A stretch of DNA of 64,000 nt from Treponemataceae bacterium. Its GTDB lineage: Bacteria; Spirochaetota; Spirochaetia; Treponematales; Treponemataceae. A program made the position numbers and the translations under genes. Location: positions 1 to 64,000 of the forward strand of contig JAKSTR010000003.1 in NCBI GenBank assembly GCA_024402495.1, in the 5' to 3' direction. The notes below the pieces were generated by a model. It worked only from the letters and a program-made list of their open reading frames with translations, was not told where the DNA came from and ran no database searches. This document shows, one piece after another, positions 15,186 through 23,735 of this stretch; the first letter of the stretch is position 1; every line of letters starts with the position of its first letter.

Positions 15186-15830
15186 TTAGTCGTTGGTTTG
15201 GATGCTGCCGCTTATCATTACGCTAAGCATTGCAAAGCCTGATGTCAGGTCTTCGCGCTGAACGGCAACGTGGTCTGGTACTTTCAGTTTGGTATTTGTA
15301 AAATTCCAGATTGCGTTTATTCCGGCTTGTACCACGGTTTCGGCGGTTTGCTGTGCCTGGCTTGACGGTACGGTTAAAACTGCAATTGTTACTTCCAGTT
15401 CTTTTACTTTTGCTGCAAGTTCGTCCAGTGCAAAAATCGGTACATCGTGAATTGTTTTGCCGATGCGGTCTGCCGAAGTATCGAAGGCGGCAACAAAATT
15501 TAAGCCGTGATATTTAAATTCCTGATAGCCAGAAAGGGCGGTGGCAAGGTTTCCTGCACCGATTAAAACGGCTTTTTTAGGTGTGTCCCAGCCCAAAAAA
15601 TGTTCTATTGCACAAATTAATTCACCAACAGGATAGCCGCGTTTTGGTTTTCCGGTAATTCCTGTAAGTGCAAGGTCTTTGCGCACTTGTATCGGTTCAA
15701 GGTTCAGTTCGTTTGCAATAACTGTGCCGGAAATGTATTCGGTTCCTTCGCTTTGGGCTTGTTTAATTATATGCAGATAAGACGGCAGCCGGCGGATTGT
15801 CGGTGTCGCAGGGATTTTGGTCTGTGTCAT
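15186..15830 (-). CDS. rex: Redox-sensing transcriptional repressor Rex
   Basis: A 214-aa Rex protein. The N-terminal winged helix (TIRRLPSYLHIIKQAQSEG, then the QVRKDLALTG recognition region) is followed by a Rossmann NAD(H) domain with VLIGAGNLATALSGY (GxGxxA) and the AFDTSADRIG strand. Rex represses fermentation and respiratory genes when NADH/NAD+ is low. The ATG at 15830 is used rather than a TTG at 15848. No Shine-Dalgarno is present. TACAAT ends 7 nt before the ATG, which fits a leaderless transcript, but a -35 box is weak. No perfect Rex operator was found upstream. Confidence 0.95.
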   Translation of the reverse strand: MTQTKIPATPTIRRLPSYLHIIKQAQSEGTEYISGTVIANELNLEPIQVRKDLALTGITGKPKRGYPVGELICAIEHFLGWDTPKKAVLIGAGNLATALSGYQEFKYHGLNFVAAFDTSADRIGKTIHDVPIFALDELAAKVKELEVTIAVLTVPSSQAQQTAETVVQAGINAIWNFTNTKLKVPDHVAVQREDLTSGFAMLSVMISGSIQTND

Positions 15831-16018
15831 TCTGCAAATTGTACACAAATTTTTCTAAAAATGGAATAGACCTGTACTGCTTTATTTTTTCGATGACTGT
15901 AGCCGGCGTATGTGCAAGGAACGGTTTGCAAAATGCAAAAATGCGGTATTTTTATTAGGTTCAATTTCGGCTATTTTTATGCTGAATTTTTAGTATTCGG
16001 CGGCTGCGCGCAGTATTC

Positions 16019-16087
16019 GTCATGCTGAACTTGTTTCAGCATCTGATTTGTTCTCAGAAAAAGATTCCGAAGCAAGTTTGGAATGAC
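16019..16087. repeat. REP-like element, copy 2
   Basis: A 69-bp block running from GTCATGCTGAACTTG to GGAATGAC, made of two hairpin-forming halves: ATGCTGAACTTGTTTCAGCAT, and ATTCCGAAGCAAGTTTGGAAT. It is the inverted counterpart of 10729-10815. The module CGGCGGCTGCGCGCAG, inside copy 1, lies just outside this copy at about 15999-16014. The rest of 15849-16205 holds no gene. Confidence 0.8.
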
Positions 16088-16313
16088 AAAACTTTCAAAC
16101 TCAATATTCGGTTTATTGCTAAAACTGAAATATTTTTGCAGGCGCTGTATGTGCCGGGCGGGCAAAGCGGTGCAGGGCAGGCTGAAAAATAGGCTATAGA
16201 ATATTTTGCAAAGTTATGGCATAATTTATATTATTTATGCAAAGAGGTTTTCTTTAGTTTCTTTGCAAAAAACAAGTAAATTAACCTGCGTTTTGGCAGT
16301 TTTGGAGGATATT

Positions 16314-19300
16314 TTGTACGAATCAGTTGATCCAAAGGTAAGTTTTCCTGAACAAGAAGAAAAAGTTTTAAAGTTTTGGGAAGATAATGAGGTTTTCAAA
16401 AAATCGGTTTCACAGCGTGAAGGTGCCGAAGAATACGTATTTTATGACGGCCCTCCATTTGCAACAGGTCTGCCACACTTCGGTCACTTTATTCCATCAA
16501 CAATCAAAGATATTATTCCGCGCTATCAGACAATGAAAGGCAAGCGCGTTGACCGCCGTTTCGGCTGGGACTGCCACGGTCTGCCTGTAGAAAATCTTAT
16601 TGAAAAAGAACTCGGCTTAAACTCTAAGCACGAAATTGAACAGTACGGAATTGAAAAATTCAACGATGCCTGTAAGGCTTCGGTTTTGCGCTATACAGCT
16701 GAATGGCGCAAAACCATTACGCGCATGGGCCGCTGGGTAGATTTTGACAACGACTATAAAACCATGAATCCTGAGTTTATGGAAAGTATCTGGTGGGTAG
16801 CAAAAACTTTATGGGACAAAGGTTTGATTTACGAAGGTCAGTACATTCTTCCATATTGTCCGCGCTGTTCTACCGTTTTGTCTTCGCACGAACTTGCACA
16901 GGGCTATAAAGACAAGCAGGATCCGGCTGTTACAATCCGCTTTAAGGTAACTTCTTTGCCTGCTGCAATTGGCGACAGCGATTTGGAAAATACTTATTTC
17001 ATCGCATGGACAACTACACCGTGGACACTGCCTTCTAACCTTGGGCTTTGTATGGGACCTGAAGTTGAATATGTAAAACTTCGCGATAAATCTGACGGAA
17101 CTTTCTATATTTTTGCCAAGGCACGTATCAGCGCCTACTTTAAAAAAGAAGACGATTACGAAATTATCTGGACTCATAAGGGTGCAGAATTTATTGGTGC
17201 AACTTACGAACCGCTTTTTGACTATTTTGCAAATCTTGCAGATCCTAAAGTTTGTGCTGAAAAATCTGGTCAGCCATGCACAGCCGGTGCTTTCCGTATG
17301 CTGAATGCGGATTACGTTTCTACCGAAGACGGTACCGGTATTGTTCATATTGCGCCTGCTTTTGGTGAAGAAGATAACAAGGTTTTCCGCGGCAGCGGTG
17401 TACCAAACGTTCAGCCGATTGACGCAGAATGTAAGTTTACTGACGAAGTGCCTGATTACGTTGGCCGCTTTGTAAAAGACTGCGACAAAGACATTATGGA
17501 TCGCCTTAAGAAAGAGGGTAAGCTTGTAAAACGCGAAACTGTAATGCACTCTTATCCGCACTGCTGGCGCTGTGATTCGCCGCTTATTTACCGCGGTATC
17601 GGTTCATGGTTTGTAAAGGTTGCAGACCACCACGATGAACTTCTGCGCGCCAACAGCAGCATTAAATGGCAGCCTGCACACATTAAAGAAGGCCGCTTTG
17701 GTAAATGGCTTGCCGGCAGCCGCGACTGGGCTGTTAGCCGCAACCGTTACTGGGGTAACCCGATTCCTATCTGGAAGTGTGACGACCCTAAATGTAATCA
17801 CCGTGTTTGTGTTGGCAGCCGTCAGGAACTGAAAGATTTAAGCGGAACTTATCCTGATGACTTGCACAAGCAGTTTGTTGATAAAATTACTTTCAAATGT
17901 GAAAAATGCGGCAAAGGTACAATGCGCCGTATTCCAGAAGTTTTTGACTGCTGGTTTGAATCAGGTTCAATGCCTTACGGTCAGCAGCATTATCCATTTG
18001 AAAACAAAGAATTTTTTGAAAGCCATTTCCCTGCAAACTTCATCAGTGAAGGTCTTGACCAGACACGCGGCTGGTTCTACACGCTTACAGTTCTTGCAGC
18101 CCTCATTTTTGATAAACCGGCTTTCCAGAACTGTATCGTAAACGGTATCGTTCTTGCTTCTGACGGCCGCAAGATGAGTAAATCTCTGCGAAACTATACA
18201 GACCCGGTTGAAGCAATCAACAAATTCGGTGCAGACGCAATCCGCCTTTTCCTGATGCACTCGCCGGTCGTAAAGGCAGACGAAATCCGTTACAGCGACG
18301 ACGGTGTTCGCGATGTTCTTAAAAGCATTCTTATTCCGCTTTGGAACAGTTACAGTTTCTTTGTAACCTATGCGAATATTGATAAAGTTACCTGTACCGG
18401 CAAATATTTTGTAACAGACGGCAAAGCCTGCGCTGCGCCGGACAATCCTCTGGACAGCTGGATTTTGTCTGTTACGCAGAAAATGGTAAAAGAAGTTAGC
18501 GAAGCTTTGGACGAATACGACCTTTCAAAAGCAATCGACCCGATTGTTTCGTTTGTTGACCAGCTTAACAACTGGTACATTCGCCGCAGCCGCCGCCGCT
18601 TCTGGAAAAGTGAAAACGATGGCGACAAAAACGAAGCCTACGAAACTTTGTACGCAGCTTTGAAGATTTTTGCCATGGTTGCAGCTCCGGTTGTTCCTTT
18701 CATTACAGAAAGTATGTGGCTTAACCTGCGCAGCGAAAAAGACCCGATTTCGGTTCACTTGTGCGATTATCCGGTTTACAACGAATCTTTCCGCAACGAA
18801 GCCATTGAATTCAAAATGGACACCGTTCAGAAAGCCGTTTCAATGGGAAGAAGCCTGCGCTATCAGTTCAATTTGAAGATTCGCCAGCCGCTGAAGAGTG
18901 TTGAACTTGTTACACGCAACCCGGAAGAAAAGAAGGTTCTTCTGGAAATGGAAGATTCAATCCGCGAAGAATTGAACGTTAAAAAGCTTGTTTTCCACGA
19001 AAAAGAAGACGAACTGGTTGAATACAAGGCAAAAGCCAACTTCCGCACTTTGGGCAAGGAACTCGGTCCGTTGATGAAGGCTGCTTCTGCAAAAATCATG
19101 ACTCTGGAAGCTGACGTAATTCAGTCAATTATTGACGGTTCTACAATTTCGCTGGACGTTGAAGGCAAAAACGTTGAACTTAATGCTGACAAAATCATCG
19201 TTGAACGCATTGAAAAGGCAAACCTTAAGGTTCTTAACGACGGAACTTTGACAGTTGCCCTTGATACTGAAATTACAGAAGAACTTATGCTTGAAGGTTT

Positions 19301-19538
19301 TGTACGCGACTTTATCCGTGGCGTTCAGAATTTGCGTAAGGAAACTGGTCTTGAAGTTACTGACAGAATTAAAATTACTGCTTCTGGTTCTGCAAATCTT
19401 AAAAAAGCATTTGAAATGTTTGAAGATTTCATTTCAAATGAAACTTTAGCAGTTAGTGCTGAATGGGTTGAAACCCTTGACGGCATTACAATTGAAGCCG
19501 GTAACGAAAACTGGAAGGCAAAAATTGAACGCGCCTAA
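16314..19538 (+). CDS. ileS: Isoleucine--tRNA ligase, long (type 2) form
   Basis: A 1074-aa class I synthetase that charges tRNA-Ile and edits valine. The HIGH motif is HFGH at residues 55-58 after GPPFATGLP, and KMSKS lies at about 620-624 before LRNYTDPVEA. The editing domain CP1 holds the WTTTPWTLPSNL block, and a tRNA-binding anticodon domain follows. Length and motif spelling fit the eukaryote-like IleS2 group, which is often mupirocin-insensitive by family knowledge. GGAGG at 16304-16308, 5 nt before a TTG, sets the start at 16314; the open frame extends 108 nt further upstream without a ribosome site. No T-box leader was found. The stop lies inside the next gene. Confidence 0.97.
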   Translation: MYESVDPKVSFPEQEEKVLKFWEDNEVFKKSVSQREGAEEYVFYDGPPFATGLPHFGHFIPSTIKDIIPRYQTMKGKRVDRRFGWDCHGLPVENLIEKELGLNSKHEIEQYGIEKFNDACKASVLRYTAEWRKTITRMGRWVDFDNDYKTMNPEFMESIWWVAKTLWDKGLIYEGQYILPYCPRCSTVLSSHELAQGYKDKQDPAVTIRFKVTSLPAAIGDSDLENTYFIAWTTTPWTLPSNLGLCMGPEVEYVKLRDKSDGTFYIFAKARISAYFKKEDDYEIIWTHKGAEFIGATYEPLFDYFANLADPKVCAEKSGQPCTAGAFRMLNADYVSTEDGTGIVHIAPAFGEEDNKVFRGSGVPNVQPIDAECKFTDEVPDYVGRFVKDCDKDIMDRLKKEGKLVKRETVMHSYPHCWRCDSPLIYRGIGSWFVKVADHHDELLRANSSIKWQPAHIKEGRFGKWLAGSRDWAVSRNRYWGNPIPIWKCDDPKCNHRVCVGSRQELKDLSGTYPDDLHKQFVDKITFKCEKCGKGTMRRIPEVFDCWFESGSMPYGQQHYPFENKEFFESHFPANFISEGLDQTRGWFYTLTVLAALIFDKPAFQNCIVNGIVLASDGRKMSKSLRNYTDPVEAINKFGADAIRLFLMHSPVVKADEIRYSDDGVRDVLKSILIPLWNSYSFFVTYANIDKVTCTGKYFVTDGKACAAPDNPLDSWILSVTQKMVKEVSEALDEYDLSKAIDPIVSFVDQLNNWYIRRSRRRFWKSENDGDKNEAYETLYAALKIFAMVAAPVVPFITESMWLNLRSEKDPISVHLCDYPVYNESFRNEAIEFKMDTVQKAVSMGRSLRYQFNLKIRQPLKSVELVTRNPEEKKVLLEMEDSIREELNVKKLVFHEKEDELVEYKAKANFRTLGKELGPLMKAASAKIMTLEADVIQSIIDGSTISLDVEGKNVELNADKIIVERIEKANLKVLNDGTLTVALDTEITEELMLEGFVRDFIRGVQNLRKETGLEVTDRIKITASGSANLKKAFEMFEDFISNETLAVSAEWVETLDGITIEAGNENWKAKIERA

Positions 19539-20520
19539 GCTGTGTGTTTGCCGCTGTGTTTTCATGGCGGCAGTTTTTGCTGTTTTTTTTGCATCGTGTA
19601 CAAGTTCCGGCAGCGTAAAAACAGCCGGCAGTCAGATTGAAACAAAGCCGGCTGAACCGCGGATTGCGCACCCGTATGAATATTTTGATTTTGACAAAGA
19701 TTTGTACTTAACTTTTCCGGTAACTGGCAACGAAGAACTTTTTACAGCCGTGGTGCAGAAAGTTGCGCCCGGCATGTCTAAGTTTTCCGTTAAACAGCTG
19801 GTAGAAAAAACAAAGTTTTTCTATCTTGATGCCAATCTGGATTTTCTTTTTGATGCTGAAATTGCACCTGTTTTTCAGTTTTGTGCTACAGGTTCTTTTC
19901 CTACAAGTTACCGCAGCATGCTTTTTACAAACGGCAATGGTTTCAGGCAGGTAAAGGAAGAACAGAAAGACCGCATTTACGAATATTTTTACAATCGTGA
20001 CGGCAAGTTTTTTATTGACATTCCGCAGACTGGCTATTGCTTTGCAGACACCGACTATCTTTCCGGAATGCTTCTGGCGCAGGAACAGACCCAGAAAGGC
20101 GAAGTTTACAAGCCGGAATGGAAAGAAGAAATTGTCGATTTGATGTTTAGTTCAGATGAAAGCACCAAAATTGACTGGTATATTGCCAAAGCCGAACCGC
20201 TTGTAACAATGCTTTTGGGCGGCAGCGCACGTCTGCCGCTTCAATATGCCTTTGGTACAATGGAAAAAATAGAAAATTCTGCCAATACAGACACAAATTC
20301 TTTGCTGTACAAAATTAACGCAACTTTAGAAACTACTGACAAGCGTTTTGTCCGTCCGAATGTTGCTGTCCTTAACCGCTTTATTCAGCAGGCTCAGCCT
20401 GCTGCGGCTGGTATTGTGCCAAATGTCAGTGCAGGCAGCGATTGCGAAATTTTAATTAGCGATTGGGTTATTGACCTTGGAAGCTTTATTAGTAAGGTAG
20501 GTGTGAAAAATGAGCAATAA
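19525..20520 (+). CDS. Predicted lipoprotein, function unknown
   Basis: A 331-aa exported protein. The proposed TTG start at 19525 overlaps the ileS end by 14 nt, follows GGAAGG at 19513-19518 with 6 nt spacing, and gives a complete lipoprotein signal: Lys and Arg in the n-region, [11 protein letters not shown] as core, and the lipobox ending ASC with the lipidated Cys at residue 25. The mature part shows no known domain; it has a [16 protein letters not shown] opening and a repeated aromatic character. It overlaps the upp start by 11 nt, so it is translated as part of the ileS operon. Confidence 0.78.
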   Translation: MNAPKLCVCRCVFMAAVFAVFFASCTSSGSVKTAGSQIETKPAEPRIAHPYEYFDFDKDLYLTFPVTGNEELFTAVVQKVAPGMSKFSVKQLVEKTKFFYLDANLDFLFDAEIAPVFQFCATGSFPTSYRSMLFTNGNGFRQVKEEQKDRIYEYFYNRDGKFFIDIPQTGYCFADTDYLSGMLLAQEQTQKGEVYKPEWKEEIVDLMFSSDESTKIDWYIAKAEPLVTMLLGGSARLPLQYAFGTMEKIENSANTDTNSLLYKINATLETTDKRFVRPNVAVLNRFIQQAQPAAAGIVPNVSAGSDCEILISDWVIDLGSFISKVGVKNEQ

Positions 20521-21574
20521 AATTATCTTAAAAGCTGAATCACTTGACGGTTATTTGACCGAGAAAGATCAGGATTTTTTGAATAGAATGGACAAACTTT
20601 ACGAAAAGGCTCAGGCTTCGTTTAAAGTTTTGGCAAATGGTGGTTTTAGCAGCGAACTTGCAAATGAAGAAAAAAAGGTAATTGAAGTTTACAACGAAAT
20701 GGGGCAGCTTATGCAGGAAATCTGCAAAGAAGTTCCCGGCTTGAAAGTTTTTTCATTTGAAACAGAAGAAGAATCGCATGCAGAAGCTTCGCGCGTAATT
20801 GCCAAATTGCGTGACAGTAAAACCTCGCATCAGGAATTCATCTATTATTCCCAGCGCGCCTACGAAATGCTTTTCCGTCTTGCTTATGGCGGTGCTCATT
20901 CCGAAAACAAAAACTATCTGGTTGTAAAAACTCCGGTTACAATTCCTGTTCAGCAGTATTCTGTTCACAAAATTCCGGATATTGACAGCAAAATTGAAAA
21001 TACCGTGATGTGCGTTATGCTTCGCGGCGCTCTTTTGCCTTCAATGATTATGTCAAAGGAAATTGAAGAATATTCTTCTCACGGATATGTAACGCCATTT
21101 GCGCTGTTCAAAATTAAGCGCGACGATTCTAAACATGAATCTGACATGGAATATGTACTTGATCTGGATAATTCTTTCTTCAATCTTGAAGAACTGAACG
21201 GTAAAGATTTGATTTTTGCCGACCCGATGAATGCAACCGGCGGTTCTTTGGTAACAGTTGTAAAATATTTGCTTGATAACGGCGTAAAACCAAAATCAAT
21301 CAGCTTTTTTAATGTTATTGCGGCGTTAAAAGGCGCTTTGCGCGTTGTCCGCGCTTTGGATAACTGTACTGTTTACACTTTGTGGATGGATCCGGTTTTG
21401 AATAATTCTGCATATATTTTGCCAGGCTTGGGCGATGCCGGCGACCGTTTGAACGGCTGCGACAGTGCCGAAACACCGCGCAATATTATTCAGCTTATTG
21501 CAGATTATGGTTCAAATATTGCCGGCTTGTATCGTTCGCAGCTGCGCAAAATTGAACAGACGGTTTTAGACTGA
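20510..21574 (+). CDS. upp: Uracil phosphoribosyltransferase with long N-terminal extension
   Basis: A 354-aa protein whose C-terminal 210 residues match UPRTase. The PRPP loop is [13 protein letters not shown] and the uracil-binding end is [12 protein letters not shown], both close to canonical Upp. MLRGALLPS matches the R-G-containing loop. Typical Upp has about 208 residues, so some 130-140 N-terminal residues are extra; they are helical and acidic ([29 protein letters not shown]). The enzyme would salvage uracil to UMP in the cytoplasm. It lies between two lipoprotein genes with overlapping ends, an unusual setting for upp. Confidence 0.87.
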   Translation: MSNKIILKAESLDGYLTEKDQDFLNRMDKLYEKAQASFKVLANGGFSSELANEEKKVIEVYNEMGQLMQEICKEVPGLKVFSFETEEESHAEASRVIAKLRDSKTSHQEFIYYSQRAYEMLFRLAYGGAHSENKNYLVVKTPVTIPVQQYSVHKIPDIDSKIENTVMCVMLRGALLPSMIMSKEIEEYSSHGYVTPFALFKIKRDDSKHESDMEYVLDLDNSFFNLEELNGKDLIFADPMNATGGSLVTVVKYLLDNGVKPKSISFFNVIAALKGALRVVRALDNCTVYTLWMDPVLNNSAYILPGLGDAGDRLNGCDSAETPRNIIQLIADYGSNIAGLYRSQLRKIEQTVLD

Positions 21575-22305
21575 TGAAATTTGCAAAATATTTTGTTTTT
21601 TGTTTCGCTGTTTTTGCATTGATTTCGTGTTCAAGCGTTCCAAACGAGCAAAATGTTCGTTTGGAAAATGAATGCGCCGAAAATGCGGCGGTTGCCGATG
21701 CTTTTTTTGAACGCGGAATGTATGACAAGGCAGCAGAATATTATAAAAAAGCGCTGAAAAGCAAAAAATATGCTGATGCAGTTAGCTATAAACTGGCTTG
21801 TTCTTATGCTTTAAGCGGAAAATATGGCGATGCACTGCCGGTTTTTGATGTTTTGCTGAAAAAAGATATTTCAAATCGTTCCATAAAGGAAGCTTTGGCG
21901 TATACAACGCTGATGAACGGCAATCTTGAAGAAGGCTGCAGGCTGTATGAAGAGCTTTCTGCTGATAATCCGGCAGATGCAAAGTTGATGCGTAATTATA
22001 TAAAAACTTTGTATGCCAGCGATTTGAAAGAAAAAGTGCAGGCTCAAACCGAAGTTTATTTGCAGCGCTTTGGCAAAGATAATTTTACCAATGAAATGCA
22101 GAAAAAACTGCAAGCTGCTGATAATGAAAGCAAGGATAAGACCGAAGAAAAAACTTCCGCGGATAAGGCTTTTGATAAGAATACAGAAACTTCATCGAAG
22201 GTTTCTGAAGATTCTGGTAAAAGTGGCAGCGCTGCAAGTACAAACAAGCAGCCGGAACCAGCAGATGATTTTGATATGCCGGACTGGATGTCTGAATTTG
22301 ATTGA
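21574..22305 (+). CDS. TPR-repeat lipoprotein
   Basis: A 243-aa predicted lipoprotein. The signal peptide ends in ALISC with the lipidated Cys at residue 19. Residues about 40-150 contain two or three TPR-like helix pairs (ADAFFERGMYDKAAEYYKKAL, YKLACSYALSGKYGDALPVF, LEEGCRLYEELSADNPADA). The last 75 residues are charged, Ser-rich and probably disordered, ending DMPDWMSEFD. The start ATG overlaps the upp stop by one base (TGATG). TPR lipoproteins usually act as assembly adaptors in the periplasm; the partner is unknown. Confidence 0.88.
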   Translation: MKFAKYFVFCFAVFALISCSSVPNEQNVRLENECAENAAVADAFFERGMYDKAAEYYKKALKSKKYADAVSYKLACSYALSGKYGDALPVFDVLLKKDISNRSIKEALAYTTLMNGNLEEGCRLYEELSADNPADAKLMRNYIKTLYASDLKEKVQAQTEVYLQRFGKDNFTNEMQKKLQAADNESKDKTEEKTSADKAFDKNTETSSKVSEDSGKSGSAASTNKQPEPADDFDMPDWMSEFD

Positions 22306-22371
22306 TTTTATCAGGCAGGATTTTTATAAACAGTTTTGTTTTAACATTTAGTTTTTACTTAATATGTTTTG

Positions 22372-22413
22372 AAAAAAAAAGCGGGCAATTACAAAATTGT
22401 CCGCTTTTTTTTT
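22372..22413. terminator. Bidirectional terminator of ileS and acidic-protein operons
   Basis: GCGGGCAATT and AATTGTCCGC form the stem around ACAA, with an A-run before and a T-run of nine after. It sits between two convergent operons and can serve both. Confidence 0.92.
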
Positions 22414-22440
22414 GCTTTTTAGTCTTTTATATTTTCAATA

Positions 22441-23724
22441 TTACTGTTGTTCGTTCTGTTCGCCTTCGTAAAAGGCGCTTCGTGTTATTTCTTCATTTAA
22501 GAACTGGCGGTAACGTTCCGGATTCACCTTAAATGCAACAATCGGCAATTCAGGTTCTTCAAGCGCCTTGTTTACGGCTTCCATAGCTTCTTTTACAAGA
22601 CGAATACCGGAAATTAAACGCATGCTGCGGGTAGAAACACCCATAACAAGCGGCGTATCAAAACCGAAGTTTTTAACGATATTTGCAAGATTTTGGTAAA
22701 GGTGTTCGCAAATACTTAAGCATTTGGTAACTGAACAGTTTTGAAGAATACAAATATATCCGTCGTCACCAAATTCAAAAAGCAAATCTCTAAAACCAAA
22801 GCAATCAATCAAAACCGACGCAATTTCTTTGGCGCACGGATGATTGTGGCAAACATCAACCGGTCTTATATAAATTAAAGCCAGCTCCTGCTCGGAAGAA
22901 GCGGCGCGAACCAGTTCAGCATCAAGACGGTTTTCAAGATACGATTCCCAGCTTAAACCGGTTGCCGGAGAAAAAAGACCCAGCGGATCAATGCGGCGGT
23001 TTGCATATTGCGGTACAAAATCGTTCTGCACTTGCTGGCTAGTGTTATTTGAAGTTTCCTTTTTAGAAACCTTTATTTCCTGATTTTCATTTTTTTCTGC
23101 ATTTTCTTTAATATTTTCGTTTGTTGCGGCAGATAAATTTTCTTTATGATTGTCGCCGGTTTCTGCTTTGCTTTCACTTTTTGCGTTTGCCGCTGGTTTT
23201 TTGCAGACAAGTACGCACAGCAATGCGAGTAATGTACCAAACGCAATAATGCAAAGGCTGAAAAGGGCGTAGTCAAATACTTTTTTGGGTGTAATTAAAT
23301 AAATTGCGGCGTCAATATAAAATTCGTTTTTAACGCCATTCTGCATTGAATGGTTAAATTTCCGCATTGCGTTATTGTTAACTTCAATTGTTCCGCTAAT
23401 TCCATTACCAGCAAAATAGCGCGAATTAACCGGATAAACCAAATAAGTAACATCTTTTCCGTTTTCTTTACCTTTCAAGGTAAGGGCGGCAATATTCTGG
23501 TCGTTTTTGGCGTAATCAACAATGCTGTTCAGATATTTTTCAGACAAAAATACCGAAGAAGTTTTTTCTGTTTCAACCTGTTCCACAAGATTTTTAAACA
23601 CTTTTTCTGCAACGTAGGCGTTTTGCTTTAAGTCGCCGGCGATATTAATGCCAAAATAAAAAATACCCAGGGAAAAAATAAAAATTACAAGTATTGAAAG
23701 AACAATGGTTGATTTGTTACTCAT
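22441..23724 (-). CDS. Membrane protein with degenerate GGDEF domain
   Basis: A 427-aa protein with a TM helix at residues 8-30, a periplasmic domain to about 150, a second TM (FSLCIIAFGTLLALLCVLVC), a charged low-complexity linker, and a C-terminal GGDEF-like domain. The domain keeps SPATGLSWESYLENRLDAEL and LALIYIRPVDV, but the active-site loop reads EFGDDGY instead of GGDEF, so diguanylate cyclase activity is unlikely. It may bind GTP or c-di-GMP, or only scaffold. It is the last gene of the minus-strand operon, 11 nt after the second MAF gene. Confidence 0.8.
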   Translation of the reverse strand: MSNKSTIVLSILVIFIFSLGIFYFGINIAGDLKQNAYVAEKVFKNLVEQVETEKTSSVFLSEKYLNSIVDYAKNDQNIAALTLKGKENGKDVTYLVYPVNSRYFAGNGISGTIEVNNNAMRKFNHSMQNGVKNEFYIDAAIYLITPKKVFDYALFSLCIIAFGTLLALLCVLVCKKPAANAKSESKAETGDNHKENLSAATNENIKENAEKNENQEIKVSKKETSNNTSQQVQNDFVPQYANRRIDPLGLFSPATGLSWESYLENRLDAELVRAASSEQELALIYIRPVDVCHNHPCAKEIASVLIDCFGFRDLLFEFGDDGYICILQNCSVTKCLSICEHLYQNLANIVKNFGFDTPLVMGVSTRSMRLISGIRLVKEAMEAVNKALEEPELPIVAFKVNPERYRQFLNEEITRSAFYEGEQNEQQ

Positions 23725-23735
23725 AAAAAACTCCG

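Noticed and set aside
16206-16313. T-box riboswitch or leader peptide before ileS
   Set aside because: No T-box sequence or specifier loop was found in the 100-200 bases upstream. A six-codon ATG frame at 16237 has no Ile codons and no attenuator follows.
16809-17561. 250-aa minus-strand open frame inside ileS
   Set aside because: It lies wholly within a well-supported synthetase gene and shows no domain; codon bias of ileS explains it.
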